Both the position numbers and the translations under genes were made by a program. From an uncultured Prevotella sp. (GTDB taxonomy: Bacteria; Bacteroidota; Bacteroidia; Bacteroidales; Bacteroidaceae): a stretch of DNA of 64,000 nucleotides. How positions within the stretch are numbered: position 1 is the stretch's first letter; the number at the start of each line of letters is the position of its first letter. Under the pieces are notes generated by a model, which did no database searches, was not told where the DNA came from, and saw nothing but the letters and a program-made list of their open reading frames with translations. Where the stretch lies: NCBI GenBank assembly GCA_944319915.1, contig CALUEY010000009.1, positions 1-64,000 on the forward strand, given 5' to 3'. Of this stretch, positions 8,104 to 18,293 are shown piece after piece.

Positions 8104-11100
8104 CTATCTTGCGGCCTTTACAAACTTCACGGCATCGTTTCCGGCCTTGACGATATACGTTCCGTCAGAGATGGCCGCTGCCGGGATTACATGCACATAC
8201 GCGTCGGCCGATGTGCCGCTGTAGAGCACTGCCCCGTTAACGTCATAAAGAACTACTGCCGTTCCGGGCTTCAGCCCGTACACCTTGATTTCGTCATCAT
8301 CCGCGGCAACACGGAGTCCGCTCTCGCTCTTTAAACCGTTTATGCCGGTTGCGGTGAGCGTAACGGGGGCTGAATACTTCTCGCCTGATTCCGAATATAC
8401 GGCAGACACCTGATACTCAAGGTACTTGTTGCCTACCGGATTGTTGTCGGTGTAAGTCGTAGCCGTCACCTTTTCCGTGTTCAGACGCTCGCGGTTGCGG
8501 TAAACGTTGTAGCCCATGAACGCGTTTTTCTGCGACTTGGCCTCTGCCTCTGCCGGCACAGACACAAGTTTGCTGCCTGCCGGCGAAGCCTTGGGGGCGA
8601 ACGCCTTGCGCGCCGTACTCATGGCCTTTGCAGGCCCAAGAGGAACGTTTGAGTAAGGGCTCAAGCCTATGGAGATGTTCCAGTTGGCGTCGATGCCTGT
8701 TTCAGAGTCGTTGAGCAATCCCCACGTCTTGCCGTCGTTGGAATATAGGTTGCCCCTACCGCTGTTTGCTGGCCCGCGGTCATAGCCGAGCGGGGCGGTT
8801 ATTTCGTTGTGCTCTATGTAAAGGGCCACGAGCAGGTCCTTCGACGTGTTGATGGCGAGAGGCTCGTCAAGCTTGACGTTGTTGAACGAATACTGGCGCA
8901 TCGTTGGCACGTACTGCTGGCGCACGAGGGTGTTGCCTTCATAGATAAGGATGAACAGCGCGTCGGGTATCTGGTTAATGTAGAACTCGACATCGGTAAG
9001 TGTCAGCTGCTCATAATCCTTAAGGTCGTCGGCGTACCAGCGTGCTCCTGCGTAGAACGCGCCTCCGCTTGACAGTCCTCCGGCGTCATAGCTGTTGCCG
9101 TCGTGCCAGCGCAGGTAGAACGGTTCGCCCAATGCCGGGAACTGCCAGCTGAGCTTTACGGAGCCGTCAGGCTCGTATCCGGCGGTAAGTCCGGTCGGTG
9201 CAAGTCCGCCGTTGTCATAGTCAAGGTCAATGCCAACCTTCTCCGACAGGTCGCTGACAGCCGCCATCGGTGTGGTGAGGCGTACCTGGTAGTCGTAGTG
9301 GCCGGGCAGCAGGTTACGGTCTATGTAGCTTATGCCCTGCACAGGCTCCGTGTTGATTTGCTCGCCGTCGCGGAATATATCGTAGGCATAGACGTTCTGC
9401 ACGGGTTCAGATGCGAACAGGCGCACCGCGTCGACAAGTTGTGGGGTCACGCCTGCATCCTTCCTTATGGCGATGTACGACGTTCCGGCAGGTATCTCCG
9501 CCTCAACCTCGCTCCATGCCTCGTTGGTCTGATATACGTTCATGCGTATGAAGTCGGCGTCGTCAGTGCCTCCGATTGAGCGCAAGAGCGTCAGGGAGCC
9601 ATGCCCGTTGTGGTCGTCGGCGTTGCGCACTGCCATCTTCAGGTGCGTGCTTCCGTTCACAGGAATGATGATTGTGGCCTTGTCATCCTCGTCGGCGGTT
9701 ATCGCCTTCGTGCCGTCGTATGCATAGTCGGCTGTCGTCTTCCATGCGTTGCCGGTGTTGCCCCATCCGTCTATTTTTACGGGAGCCTGCAGTTCGGTCT
9801 CCTCGAAGCCTTCGGCCAAGGCTGCGCCGGTGTTCATCTGCGGGTCAACGAACGAGAGCAAGACATTGTAGCCGTAAGTGGACTGCACTGCCTTTACGTC
9901 GGCAGGCACTTCAGCCGTGCCCTTGGGCAGTATTTGTACGTCTGCCGTCGCACGGCTGTCTGACGTGCTTCCGTCTATATATACCGTCTCTACTTCATAC
10001 CTGTAAGAGCCTTCCTCGTCAAGACTTTCCGCAAAATAGCGGCGTGTCAGCGGTTCGTCGTTCAGCTTATCGCCGTTGCGGTAAACATTGTAGCCCGCAA
10101 CCCCGCTCACGCTTTCAAGCTCGATGAACGCGAACTTGGTGTTGTCGTCCTGGCGTTGCAGTGCCAAGGCAAGGAACTTAGAGCCGTCGGGGCGCGACAC
10201 AACAGACATACCTCCGGCTGAGGCCGTTGATATTCCTGTTATCTCGGAGTAAGCTGTCACGTCGATACTGCCCACCCGCTGCGATGTCGCGAAGTCGTAT
10301 ATGCCGATTGTGCGGGTGTTGTCGCCGCCCTGTTCGAAGGCGTACAGCAGGCCGTCATTATATGCCGTGCCGCTTGCTCCGAGCAATGCCGGGCCGTTGC
10401 CAATCTTGCTTCCGTCCTTCCTTACGTAGATGCTTGTTTCCCAGTCGCCAACCTCGAAGCCGCCATTGCCGCCGTCAAGTTCGGGGATGTATGCCAGGTG
10501 GCGTGAGAACTCGGAGATGGTCATCGTGGCAAGTACCGTGTGCGACTCCATGTCAACCTTGTAAATGCTGGTGCTGTAATCGCCCACATAGAAGTCGGTT
10601 CCGTCGTAAACGATGTTCCTTATGCCCTCGATGCCGTCTATTGTAAAGCTTTCGATGTACTCTCCGTCCATCGAGTACTTGTTTACATAGCCGTCCTTAG
10701 AGTAAGTGGAGGTGTAGATGAAGTTGTTGTCCGACGCTATGCCCATCTCAACTCCCTCGTCATGACCCGTAAAAGAGTTGACATATTCCGGCATGTCGCT
10801 GTCAACCGTTACGGGGCGTGTCGTGATGTCGGCTTTCAAGGTATGCGTTCCGTCCGTAGGATAGTCCCAGCGCATGGTTACATCCCTGTTGATGTTCACG
10901 TCGGCGTCAACAGCCGATGGTGCGTAACGGTTGCTTATGCCGATTATCTTTACGCTTACGCGCTCGCTTCCGGCCGACTCTCCGCCGTCAGGATAAACCG
11001 AAGTGACCGTATATTCGTGAGTTCCGGCCTCGCCGGCAACATCGGTATAGCTCGTTTCCGTCACCAATTCACCGTTCACTTTCACACCGTCACGGTACAC

Positions 11101-14100
11101 GTTGTAACCATAAGGGGCCTCTTCCGTTGCGGTTTCAGAAGGCTCCAAGTTCACTTTGATGTTGAAGTTGCCCGATATGCCCTGGTAAGAAGCCGGGAAC
11201 CATGTATTGCCGTCCATCGAAAGGAGGTTGCCCTTGCCGTCAACGGCCTGGCTGTCGTCCATTCCCAAAGGCCTGATGCCTTGCGCATTCTGCAACTGGA
11301 AAGCAAACCTGTACTCCGAACAAGGCTCGATATAAAGCGGCTCGTCTATGGTCACATCGGTATATGTGCCGTCATACATGAAGTTCCCGTTGTATATCTT
11401 CGAATAAACCGTTTCGCCGTCTTTATACACGAACAGTCTGAGGTATGAGCAAGGGTTGACGAGTTGCACCGATACCGACGATATGCGCTTGTTGCGATAA
11501 GGCACAAGGTCGTCAACGTTCCACGCCGACGCGGCATAGAATGTGCCGCCTTCCGAAACGCCCATTGCATCGGCATGCACGCCGGTAGACCACGATGCGC
11601 TGGCCGCCTCGCCAGCGTTTGCAAGCGGCGACTTCCACGTAAGGTTGACGCTCGTGTTGCCTTCAACCGTAGCGGCTGGTTCAAGCGGAGCGTAATACTG
11701 CGCGCCTTGCTTTACGAAAGCAGCCACAGAATCTGACGGAAGCGACTCAACTTCGCCGTCATATACGGCTGTCACCTTATAATGATACTCTCCATATACA
11801 AGCTTGTCGTCAGTGAACGTGGTCTCTTTTACGGTTTCCGTGTTCATTTTGGTGCCGTCGCGGTAGACATTGTAGCCCTTTGGCAAGCGTGCTTCGTCGC
11901 CCGGCTTCCATGTAATCTGCACCGAAGCCTGGCCCGGCTCAGCCTTAAGCCCTACGGGGCGCGGCGACGCTGCTGCGGCGTTGACGTTCATGTTTACGGT
12001 CAACGCCTGTTTCCCCAGTTCGGGAACAGTCAGTATTTCGGCCGAGGTTGCAAGCTTGTCGCCGTTCTTTGCGTCAACGGAATTGAAGCCGAAAGTAATG
12101 TTCTGGCTTTCGCCGGGCTGTATTGTGCCATGCTTCGGCGACATTGCAACCCATTTGCCGGTCTCGCAAAGAGTGTAGTTGAATATCAGTCCGGGCGACT
12201 GCTGCAGCACTCCGGTAAGCGTAAGCGTACCTTCCTTTATGTCGAACGACGATGACAGGCCGCCAAGCCTGTTCACTCCCGTGGTGGCATCGCCTATTTT
12301 GTAGCCCGGAACATCGGTGGCAAGATGCTTTACGCCGGTAAGGCGCGCCCTGTTCAAGTCGTATTGATATATCGTGATGCAGTCAATCATGTTCTCCGAG
12401 GCTGTTCCGTCGGCCAGCCAGAGGTAAGGGCCGCCGGGCGTAACGTTGTCATAGGCCGAGCCAATGACCGAAAGGGTAGTGTTACGGTCAAAAGCAGCAA
12501 CCGGCACATTGATTTTTCCTGCCATGTCGATAAGGCCCAGCGTGTTCCATCCGCCAATCCAAAGACCGCCAAGGTCGGGGTCGTAGCAGCAGTGGGTGAT
12601 TTTCAAGGAAGGCATGGCATCCACTGTAATGATGTCGGCCACACGCTTGTTGTAGAAGTCGAACTTGAACACACGGTTTGTGCCGTCGCCACCGTAGAAG
12701 TAGCGTCCGTCGAAAGTGAGGTCGTAAACGGGGTAATACATGTCGGGCAAGCGGAAGCGTTCAACGAGCTTCCCGTCCTTGTCGTACTTCCAGAACTCGC
12801 CAAGCTCGGTGAACGAGCTGGTGTAGTAGTTCTCGCCGTCGAACGCTACGCACGACTGTAGGTCGCCCGACGCGGTGAATGTGCCTTGCATTTCCCAAAG
12901 GCGCGACGCGTCGCCGCTGCCGGCCTTATGCTGTGTATTGAGATACCATGTCATCGGGCCGTCGCCGGCATTGCTCAAGGTTACGGTCTTCTCCGCGCTG
13001 CTTTCAGCCGCGATTTCGGCTGTCACGTCGGTTGCCGACAATGATATAACAGGCCGTTTAAGCTCTGCGGTGAATGCGTTTTCGCCTTCCTTGCTCACGG
13101 TCCACTCGCCTTCATATATGTTATAGCCGCCGTTCACGATTGAAACGGTGTACGTGTCGTCCTCTATTTCGCCGAACACGGCCTTGCCGTCATCGCCGGT
13201 GGTGGCTGTGTACACGCCTCCCGACTTGCCAGTAAGCGTTACGGGGCATCCTGCAACAGCTCCGTCGGCCGACTTCACGGTGAGCGTAGCCGTTGTCCAT
13301 TCGGGATTCCAAATCTTTATGTCGTCAACATACCAGTAGTCGATGTACGTCGCCACGCGTCCGTAAGCGCGGAAACGCACGCGGAAGAGGTTGCTGTCGA
13401 GCTGGCTGCCGATGTTGTACTGGCATACTTTCCAGTCGAAAGCGCCCTGCTTGTTGTCGAATGTCGCCACGTTCTTCCACGTCTGTCCGCCGTCGCTGGT
13501 CACTTCCACTGCAAGGTAGTCGTCGTTCTCATGGCGCTCGTTTTGCAGTTTCAGGTTGAAGCGCAGGTAAGTGGCAGCCCTGTTTTCGGTGTTGAGCTCG
13601 CTTGTCACGAGCGACTGGTCGTAATTTACCTGGCTTGAATATCCGAAAGTTGCGCACGGGTCTACAAGCCCCTTGGTATAGTAGTCAATGCCCCAGTTGT
13701 TGCTTTCGTTGGCGTCTTCGTTCACCGTGCTCCACTTGTGTTCGGCCAGAGTCCATGTCTCGAAGTCGTCCTCGAAAGGCAGAAGCCTGATGTCGGGTAC
13801 TTCAACCGTCAACGCTTCAGACCGCTCCGACTCGCTCCCGTCAGAATAAACAGCGGTCACCGTGTAGCTGTACGTGCCGTACTCATCAACCGTATCGGTA
13901 TATCTCACCTCGTTGACAGGCTCTTTGTTTACCTTCGTGTCGCCACGGTACACGTTGAAGCCGGTGAGTTTTGCCCCTGTGGCAGGCGCCCTCATAGGCA
14001 TCACACCCGGGCGCACATCGTTCGTGCCGATGAAGATGTCGTCGATGAGCAGCATGAAAGCATCGTCGGATACGCAGTTGATTGTTACGTACTTTGCTTC

Positions 14101-14838
14101 CTTCGGTATGTCATACTCATACAAGTTCCACGCCGCAGGCAGCTCAACGTAGTCGCCTCCCTGCACCCATGTGAAGTTTGACGGGCTGATGCCGGTGGTT
14201 GAATAGCCCACGCGGACGCGCTCAAGTGCATAGTTGTCATTGTAGCTCCGCGCGCGGAAACTGATTTTGAAGTCGCTTGCGAAGTTGAGTTCGGGCGATA
14301 TTATGAAGTCGTTGTTTTGCACGTCTGCCGCGCAGAAGTCAACCAGCATCTTCTTGCCCGAGAATGGTTTGTAATTCGGATAAGAGTCGGTTGCAGGCGA
14401 TGTCATCGACGGGTTCATCACGATGAATGCCATTTTCTGCCCCATGTTGGGGAACGTGCAGGCCTGCCACGTGTACGTCATGGCGTTGTCGGCGTCGATA
14501 TACTGCCAGCCCACGCTGCCGGCCGAATTTATTACGAAGTCGTCGTGTGTCTCGAAGTCGTCCCAATAGCCGTCCGTGGCCTCGGGAGTGTTCCAGCTTA
14601 GCGACACCTCCTTGTTGTTTACCTCCATCAGGCGGAGCCCGTAAGGAATGCCGTCATCGCTGCCTTCAAGGCTTATCCGCGAGTAGGGCGACCGTTGAGT
14701 GTCTACCTTGGCGGGCATGTTTTCCGCCGGCTTCACTTTTTCCTGTTTGTCGTCATTGCGGCCGTCGCCTATCGCGGCCACGCAGACGGCGCACCCGGCT
14801 GCCGCCACTAACGACAAGATGTATTTCCTTATTTTCAT
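8104..14838 (-). CDS. Giant secreted multidomain protein (2244 aa) with fibronectin-like repeats and T9SS-type tail
   Basis: The protein opens with a signal peptide (MKIRKYILSLVAAAGCAVCVAA). It then has beta-sandwich domains of the choice-of-anchor/MAM-like kind (about 80-270 and 350-510, DDFETHDDFVINS and WYVDDIKIWNP), and a carboxypeptidase-regulatory-like segment (about 515-590, GCPVTLTGKSGGVYTATTGD). At least six fibronectin-III-like modules share GYNVYRDG-K-N-E---T-YTD and a Y-VTAVY end. A propeller-like middle also occurs. The last 75 residues (VVLYDVNGAVLYSG, DGTYIVKAGNDAVKFVKA) fit a T9SS sorting tail. No catalytic motif is seen; adhesion or substrate binding at the cell surface is inferred. 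It is last of three co-oriented secreted genes, 19 bp after the protease gene. Confidence 0.85.
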   Translation of the reverse strand: MKIRKYILSLVAAAGCAVCVAAIGDGRNDDKQEKVKPAENMPAKVDTQRSPYSRISLEGSDDGIPYGLRLMEVNNKEVSLSWNTPEATDGYWDDFETHDDFVINSAGSVGWQYIDADNAMTYTWQACTFPNMGQKMAFIVMNPSMTSPATDSYPNYKPFSGKKMLVDFCAADVQNNDFIISPELNFASDFKISFRARSYNDNYALERVRVGYSTTGISPSNFTWVQGGDYVELPAAWNLYEYDIPKEAKYVTINCVSDDAFMLLIDDIFIGTNDVRPGVMPMRAPATGAKLTGFNVYRGDTKVNKEPVNEVRYTDTVDEYGTYSYTVTAVYSDGSESERSEALTVEVPDIRLLPFEDDFETWTLAEHKWSTVNEDANESNNWGIDYYTKGLVDPCATFGYSSQVNYDQSLVTSELNTENRAATYLRFNLKLQNERHENDDYLAVEVTSDGGQTWKNVATFDNKQGAFDWKVCQYNIGSQLDSNLFRVRFRAYGRVATYIDYWYVDDIKIWNPEWTTATLTVKSADGAVAGCPVTLTGKSGGVYTATTGDDGKAVFGEIEDDTYTVSIVNGGYNIYEGEWTVSKEGENAFTAELKRPVISLSATDVTAEIAAESSAEKTVTLSNAGDGPMTWYLNTQHKAGSGDASRLWEMQGTFTASGDLQSCVAFDGENYYTSSFTELGEFWKYDKDGKLVERFRLPDMYYPVYDLTFDGRYFYGGDGTNRVFKFDFYNKRVADIITVDAMPSLKITHCCYDPDLGGLWIGGWNTLGLIDMAGKINVPVAAFDRNTTLSVIGSAYDNVTPGGPYLWLADGTASENMIDCITIYQYDLNRARLTGVKHLATDVPGYKIGDATTGVNRLGGLSSSFDIKEGTLTLTGVLQQSPGLIFNYTLCETGKWVAMSPKHGTIQPGESQNITFGFNSVDAKNGDKLATSAEILTVPELGKQALTVNMNVNAAAASPRPVGLKAEPGQASVQITWKPGDEARLPKGYNVYRDGTKMNTETVKETTFTDDKLVYGEYHYKVTAVYDGEVESLPSDSVAAFVKQGAQYYAPLEPAATVEGNTSVNLTWKSPLANAGEAASASWSTGVHADAMGVSEGGTFYAASAWNVDDLVPYRNKRISSVSVQLVNPCSYLRLFVYKDGETVYSKIYNGNFMYDGTYTDVTIDEPLYIEPCSEYRFAFQLQNAQGIRPLGMDDSQAVDGKGNLLSMDGNTWFPASYQGISGNFNIKVNLEPSETATEEAPYGYNVYRDGVKVNGELVTETSYTDVAGEAGTHEYTVTSVYPDGGESAGSERVSVKIIGISNRYAPSAVDADVNINRDVTMRWDYPTDGTHTLKADITTRPVTVDSDMPEYVNSFTGHDEGVEMGIASDNNFIYTSTYSKDGYVNKYSMDGEYIESFTIDGIEGIRNIVYDGTDFYVGDYSTSIYKVDMESHTVLATMTISEFSRHLAYIPELDGGNGGFEVGDWETSIYVRKDGSKIGNGPALLGASGTAYNDGLLYAFEQGGDNTRTIGIYDFATSQRVGSIDVTAYSEITGISTASAGGMSVVSRPDGSKFLALALQRQDDNTKFAFIELESVSGVAGYNVYRNGDKLNDEPLTRRYFAESLDEEGSYRYEVETVYIDGSTSDSRATADVQILPKGTAEVPADVKAVQSTYGYNVLLSFVDPQMNTGAALAEGFEETELQAPVKIDGWGNTGNAWKTTADYAYDGTKAITADEDDKATIIIPVNGSTHLKMAVRNADDHNGHGSLTLLRSIGGTDDADFIRMNVYQTNEAWSEVEAEIPAGTSYIAIRKDAGVTPQLVDAVRLFASEPVQNVYAYDIFRDGEQINTEPVQGISYIDRNLLPGHYDYQVRLTTPMAAVSDLSEKVGIDLDYDNGGLAPTGLTAGYEPDGSVKLSWQFPALGEPFYLRWHDGNSYDAGGLSSGGAFYAGARWYADDLKDYEQLTLTDVEFYINQIPDALFILIYEGNTLVRQQYVPTMRQYSFNNVKLDEPLAINTSKDLLVALYIEHNEITAPLGYDRGPANSGRGNLYSNDGKTWGLLNDSETGIDANWNISIGLSPYSNVPLGPAKAMSTARKAFAPKASPAGSKLVSVPAEAEAKSQKNAFMGYNVYRNRERLNTEKVTATTYTDNNPVGNKYLEYQVSAVYSESGEKYSAPVTLTATGINGLKSESGLRVAADDDEIKVYGLKPGTAVVLYDVNGAVLYSGTSADAYVHVIPAAAISDGTYIVKAGNDAVKFVKAAR

Positions 14839-14857
14839 CGTTTTGTTGTTATCTTTT

Positions 14858-17800
14858 TTATCTTACTATCACCTTTGTGCGGTACGTCTGGCCGTCGCCT
14901 TCTATGTTTATTATCACGATGCCGCGCAGGCCGTCAAGCCGTATGTCGGCGTGCTGGCTGTCAGCCACGCCGCTGTAAAGCAGCGCGCCCGAGGGCGAAG
15001 CGCACGTAATGCGGTAGCCAGGCTTCAGGCCGTCAAGGCCTACGTAGCCCTCGCCCGCGGTTACGCTTATGCCCGACTCGCCTATCACGTCTGTTATCGA
15101 TGAGGATACTCCGTACTCATAATAGGCGTTAGCCGACTGGTCGTAGAAGAACTGCCCGTCGCCTGAGGCCACCCACGCAACAAACCTCCCGTCGTTAAAC
15201 TCGCCAGGAGTTGTAGCGGAGAATGTAACGGAAGTGCCACTGACAGCGCCTGACCCCCTGTCTTCAATTATCATTCCATCGGTATAACCGATCGTGAGGT
15301 ACTTCACGCGTCCGTTGCGTCCGCCGTGAATGAACTTGAAGCGCAGCTTCTTGAAGCCTTGGCCTTTTACATAGTTAAGCCAGTCGCACTCCTGCCCTTC
15401 GTTGTCATATTCGCTGAGAGTCAGCCTCTGGCCCACGCTTGTCCACGTAGTGCCGTCCTTCGTTCCCTCTACAAGCAGGGTTGAAGTGCCGACGGGGCCA
15501 GATGTCAAGAGCATGAATTTAAGGTCGGTTATGCCGTCGGGGAATTCCTTAAGCTCAACGGTAGCGTCGCCGGTGAAGAACATCGAGCCTGCGCTAAGCT
15601 GCACGTCGCCCTCCGTTTCCTCAAAAAAGTCCATCGGGGCGAACACCACTACATCGTTAGGCTCATCGGTCTCTTTGCCTACATAAAGGTAATATCTTAC
15701 GGCTTTGTCCACAGGTGTCCATTCCACGGTCATCTTGTCGGGAGCTGTCTGCTCGAACTTTGTAATGGTAGGCGAGGGCAGTTTCTCGGTGACGGCTACA
15801 TTCCAAATCCACAGGTTGGTCTGAAGCTTCTCAGAACAGCACCTTAAGGCGATGTAGATGTCCTGCCCGGCAAAGCGGCTAAGGTCTACCTCCTCTATGT
15901 GCGACTCGCTGAAATAGTCGGCAAACGACATCTTCTCAATCAGGTAGAAGTCATTGATGTCGCTGCTCTTGGTTGATACATAGATTTCCAGGTCCTCAAC
16001 GGTGGTGGTCTCCGTCACGCCGCGCGAGAAGAACAGCACGCCGTTCTCCGGCACGTGTATGCGTCTCTTGCTTATAAGCCAGTCGTCGGCGTTGTTCCAG
16101 TAGTTGAACTGGTAAACCAGTCCGCCGCTGCTTTCGTCGAGAATCCACGTTGAGCCGTCGCCGTTGCGGTCTACGATCTGCCAGCAGTCAGGCTGCCCGT
16201 TAGTCCACGACAGGAAGTCGGCTATGAACGGGGCGGTTGCCGTGGCACATTCTGTTGCAAACAATACTGACGAGCCATAGTTTACCGTTCCGTCGTCCAT
16301 CTTTGCGTATGCCCTTACGTTGTAATTGCTTCCGGGCTGCAGGTTGTCTACGGCTACGCTGAACTTGCCGTCAGCCATCGCCGCGGTCTTGTGCTCTCCA
16401 TCTACCGTGGGGTTCTCCTCGTGCGACCAGCAGAAACCGGTCTCGGTAACGCCAGCCGTGTTTCCAGTCATCTCGGCATTGAAGGTGGCCGACACGTCAC
16501 GTATGTCTGTCGGCACGTTTGTCTTCACCATATCCCACACCGACGTGCCTCCGCTTACCTGGAAACGTATGATGCCGTCCTGCTCTATGATGTTCGTCAC
16601 AGGCACGTTTACCGGCTCGTTGTTCCAGTTGAGCGAGTTTGGTGTGGAAGTGTCGGTAAACTCGGTGTTGGCGCTTGTTCCGGGATATGTGTCGCCGGCA
16701 CGCGAGTTCTCGTCGTCAACGCCGTCGGCCGCCTTGATGTACATGCAGCGGTGCTTTGCGTTGTTGTTCGGGCCGTTCACGCTCCAATACTCGTCCACCA
16801 TCTCCTGCGTGTAGTCATAGTGGTATATGAGCAGTCCGTGCGCAGGTATGTACGAGTCCCAGCCGGTCTGCTGCCTGTTTTCAAGCACAAACCACTCGTA
16901 GCCCGTGCCGGGGGCGCGGTCGGGCTGCGCGTTGATATATCGCGCCTTGTTCGTCGAAACGTTGTCGAGCGTCACGTCTTCGGCAGCCTTCAGCTCTACT
17001 ATGTCGGTGCCTTTCTTGGCCCATCCCATCTGCAAACGCTCGAAAGCCATCAGGCAGGGCGGCGTGCGGCTGTCGTTGTTGTAACTGCCTGAAGCGTACA
17101 GGCTGTACGCGCCCGGGTCAACCCCGTAGCCATTTGTGTAGTCGTCGGTGTCGTACATGTCCTTCAGCCCGAGTATGTGGCCGAACTCATGGGTGAACGT
17201 TCCGATGCCGTCCATTGTCGGTTCTTTCGGCGCATTGGGCATGCCTACAAGCTCGGCGGAGCATGAGTACTCGTCAATCTGCACTCCGTCTATCGCGAAC
17301 ACATCGTCACCCATTGTCCAGCTGTGCGGCCACATATCGTCAGCGTTGGCCGTGCTGGCCTCGCTATAGCCCGCGTATATTATGTAACAGTTGTCAACGA
17401 CGCCGTCGCCGTTGTTGTCAAACTGCCTGAAATCAAGGTCGGGATTGGCCTTCTTGGCCAGGTCGCAGGCCTCTTTTACCATTGCGCGGGGGTTCACGTC
17501 CTCGCCGGTATCTTCTGAATTGCCGGCGTAATACACTTGGTTCTGCGACAAAGTGTAGGGGCCTACCACGGTAAAGTTGGGTACAAACTGCCCCATCGAG
17601 TTGTCGCGCCAGTAGTCTTTTACGCTGCCGGTGCCGCCGTTTGTGCTGTAGCCCGGCTCGTTGAGCCATGTCTCAAAGTCTTCATTCTTGTATTGGAACG
17701 CACAATCGGCGAAGTTCACGAGTATCACGAGATACTGGCTTTCGCCGTTGGCACTGTTCGCTGCTGCGGCGTTGGCGGCACCAACCTTCATCATAGGTTT

Positions 17801-18211
17801 TTTCTTGAGCCACGGCCGCACCGTGCGGCCCGGCTGTTTCAGCGTCACCGTGCCGCGTGCCTTCATGTCGGCGGTAATCAACTGGGCCGCTTTCAGGTTG
17901 GCTACAAAGGTCTTTTCCTCCGCCGTGCGTTCACCCGCGTTGCGCGCACGCTGCGCAGAGAGGGCCTTCACGCCTGTTTTGAAGTCGTAATCTACATAAC
18001 GGAAAAAGCCGGCCTTGTCTCTTTCGAGCATGAAACCGTCAATTGTCGTGGTGTAATGGAAACTCTCGTCACCGTGTATCCTAACGGTGATTTTCGTACC
18101 GTCGGGCTGCATGACGGTGACGGGATGCGGATAAGCCTTGACGGCGTCGGCATCTTGCGGCACGCAGAGCAGCAAGCCCAAGCCCACAAGAATTTGCTTC
18201 AGAATCTTCAT
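14858..18211 (-). CDS. Secreted M6-family metalloprotease with T9SS-type tail
   Basis: The 1117-aa protein has a signal peptide (about 1-23), an M6-type propeptide (HPVTVMQPDGTKITVRIHGDE, with YTTTIDGFML) and a catalytic domain from about 155. The zinc motif HEFGHILGLKD is at 341-351 with the conserved aspartate, followed by the family's LMAFERLQMGW. Fibronectin-like and beta-sandwich regions (about 560-1030) and a C-terminal sorting tail (GLDGLKPGYRITCASPSGALLYSG ... RTKVIVR, in pieces) complete it. The family contains immune inhibitor A and is made of secreted proteases that cut extracellular proteins. It lies between two other secreted-protein genes and is probably co-transcribed with the giant protein. 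Confidence 0.93.
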   Translation of the reverse strand: MKILKQILVGLGLLLCVPQDADAVKAYPHPVTVMQPDGTKITVRIHGDESFHYTTTIDGFMLERDKAGFFRYVDYDFKTGVKALSAQRARNAGERTAEEKTFVANLKAAQLITADMKARGTVTLKQPGRTVRPWLKKKPMMKVGAANAAAANSANGESQYLVILVNFADCAFQYKNEDFETWLNEPGYSTNGGTGSVKDYWRDNSMGQFVPNFTVVGPYTLSQNQVYYAGNSEDTGEDVNPRAMVKEACDLAKKANPDLDFRQFDNNGDGVVDNCYIIYAGYSEASTANADDMWPHSWTMGDDVFAIDGVQIDEYSCSAELVGMPNAPKEPTMDGIGTFTHEFGHILGLKDMYDTDDYTNGYGVDPGAYSLYASGSYNNDSRTPPCLMAFERLQMGWAKKGTDIVELKAAEDVTLDNVSTNKARYINAQPDRAPGTGYEWFVLENRQQTGWDSYIPAHGLLIYHYDYTQEMVDEYWSVNGPNNNAKHRCMYIKAADGVDDENSRAGDTYPGTSANTEFTDTSTPNSLNWNNEPVNVPVTNIIEQDGIIRFQVSGGTSVWDMVKTNVPTDIRDVSATFNAEMTGNTAGVTETGFCWSHEENPTVDGEHKTAAMADGKFSVAVDNLQPGSNYNVRAYAKMDDGTVNYGSSVLFATECATATAPFIADFLSWTNGQPDCWQIVDRNGDGSTWILDESSGGLVYQFNYWNNADDWLISKRRIHVPENGVLFFSRGVTETTTVEDLEIYVSTKSSDINDFYLIEKMSFADYFSESHIEEVDLSRFAGQDIYIALRCCSEKLQTNLWIWNVAVTEKLPSPTITKFEQTAPDKMTVEWTPVDKAVRYYLYVGKETDEPNDVVVFAPMDFFEETEGDVQLSAGSMFFTGDATVELKEFPDGITDLKFMLLTSGPVGTSTLLVEGTKDGTTWTSVGQRLTLSEYDNEGQECDWLNYVKGQGFKKLRFKFIHGGRNGRVKYLTIGYTDGMIIEDRGSGAVSGTSVTFSATTPGEFNDGRFVAWVASGDGQFFYDQSANAYYEYGVSSSITDVIGESGISVTAGEGYVGLDGLKPGYRITCASPSGALLYSGVADSQHADIRLDGLRGIVIINIEGDGQTYRTKVIVR

Positions 18212-18238
18212 GTATTGAACTTTTATGAGATTGTAAAG

Positions 18239-18277
18239 GCGTTTGCCGCCCCCGGCAATGCAGGGGCAACAAACGCC
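18239..18277 (-). terminator. Hairpin between the 841-aa gene and the protease gene
   Basis: GGCGTTTG (18239-18246) pairs with CAAACGCC (18270-18277), with an inner GCCCCC/GGGGC pairing. Only TTTA follows on the minus strand, so it is a weak terminator or attenuator or an mRNA-stabilising stem within the gene cluster. Confidence 0.5.
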
Positions 18278-18293
18278 GATAAGGTCTTTGATG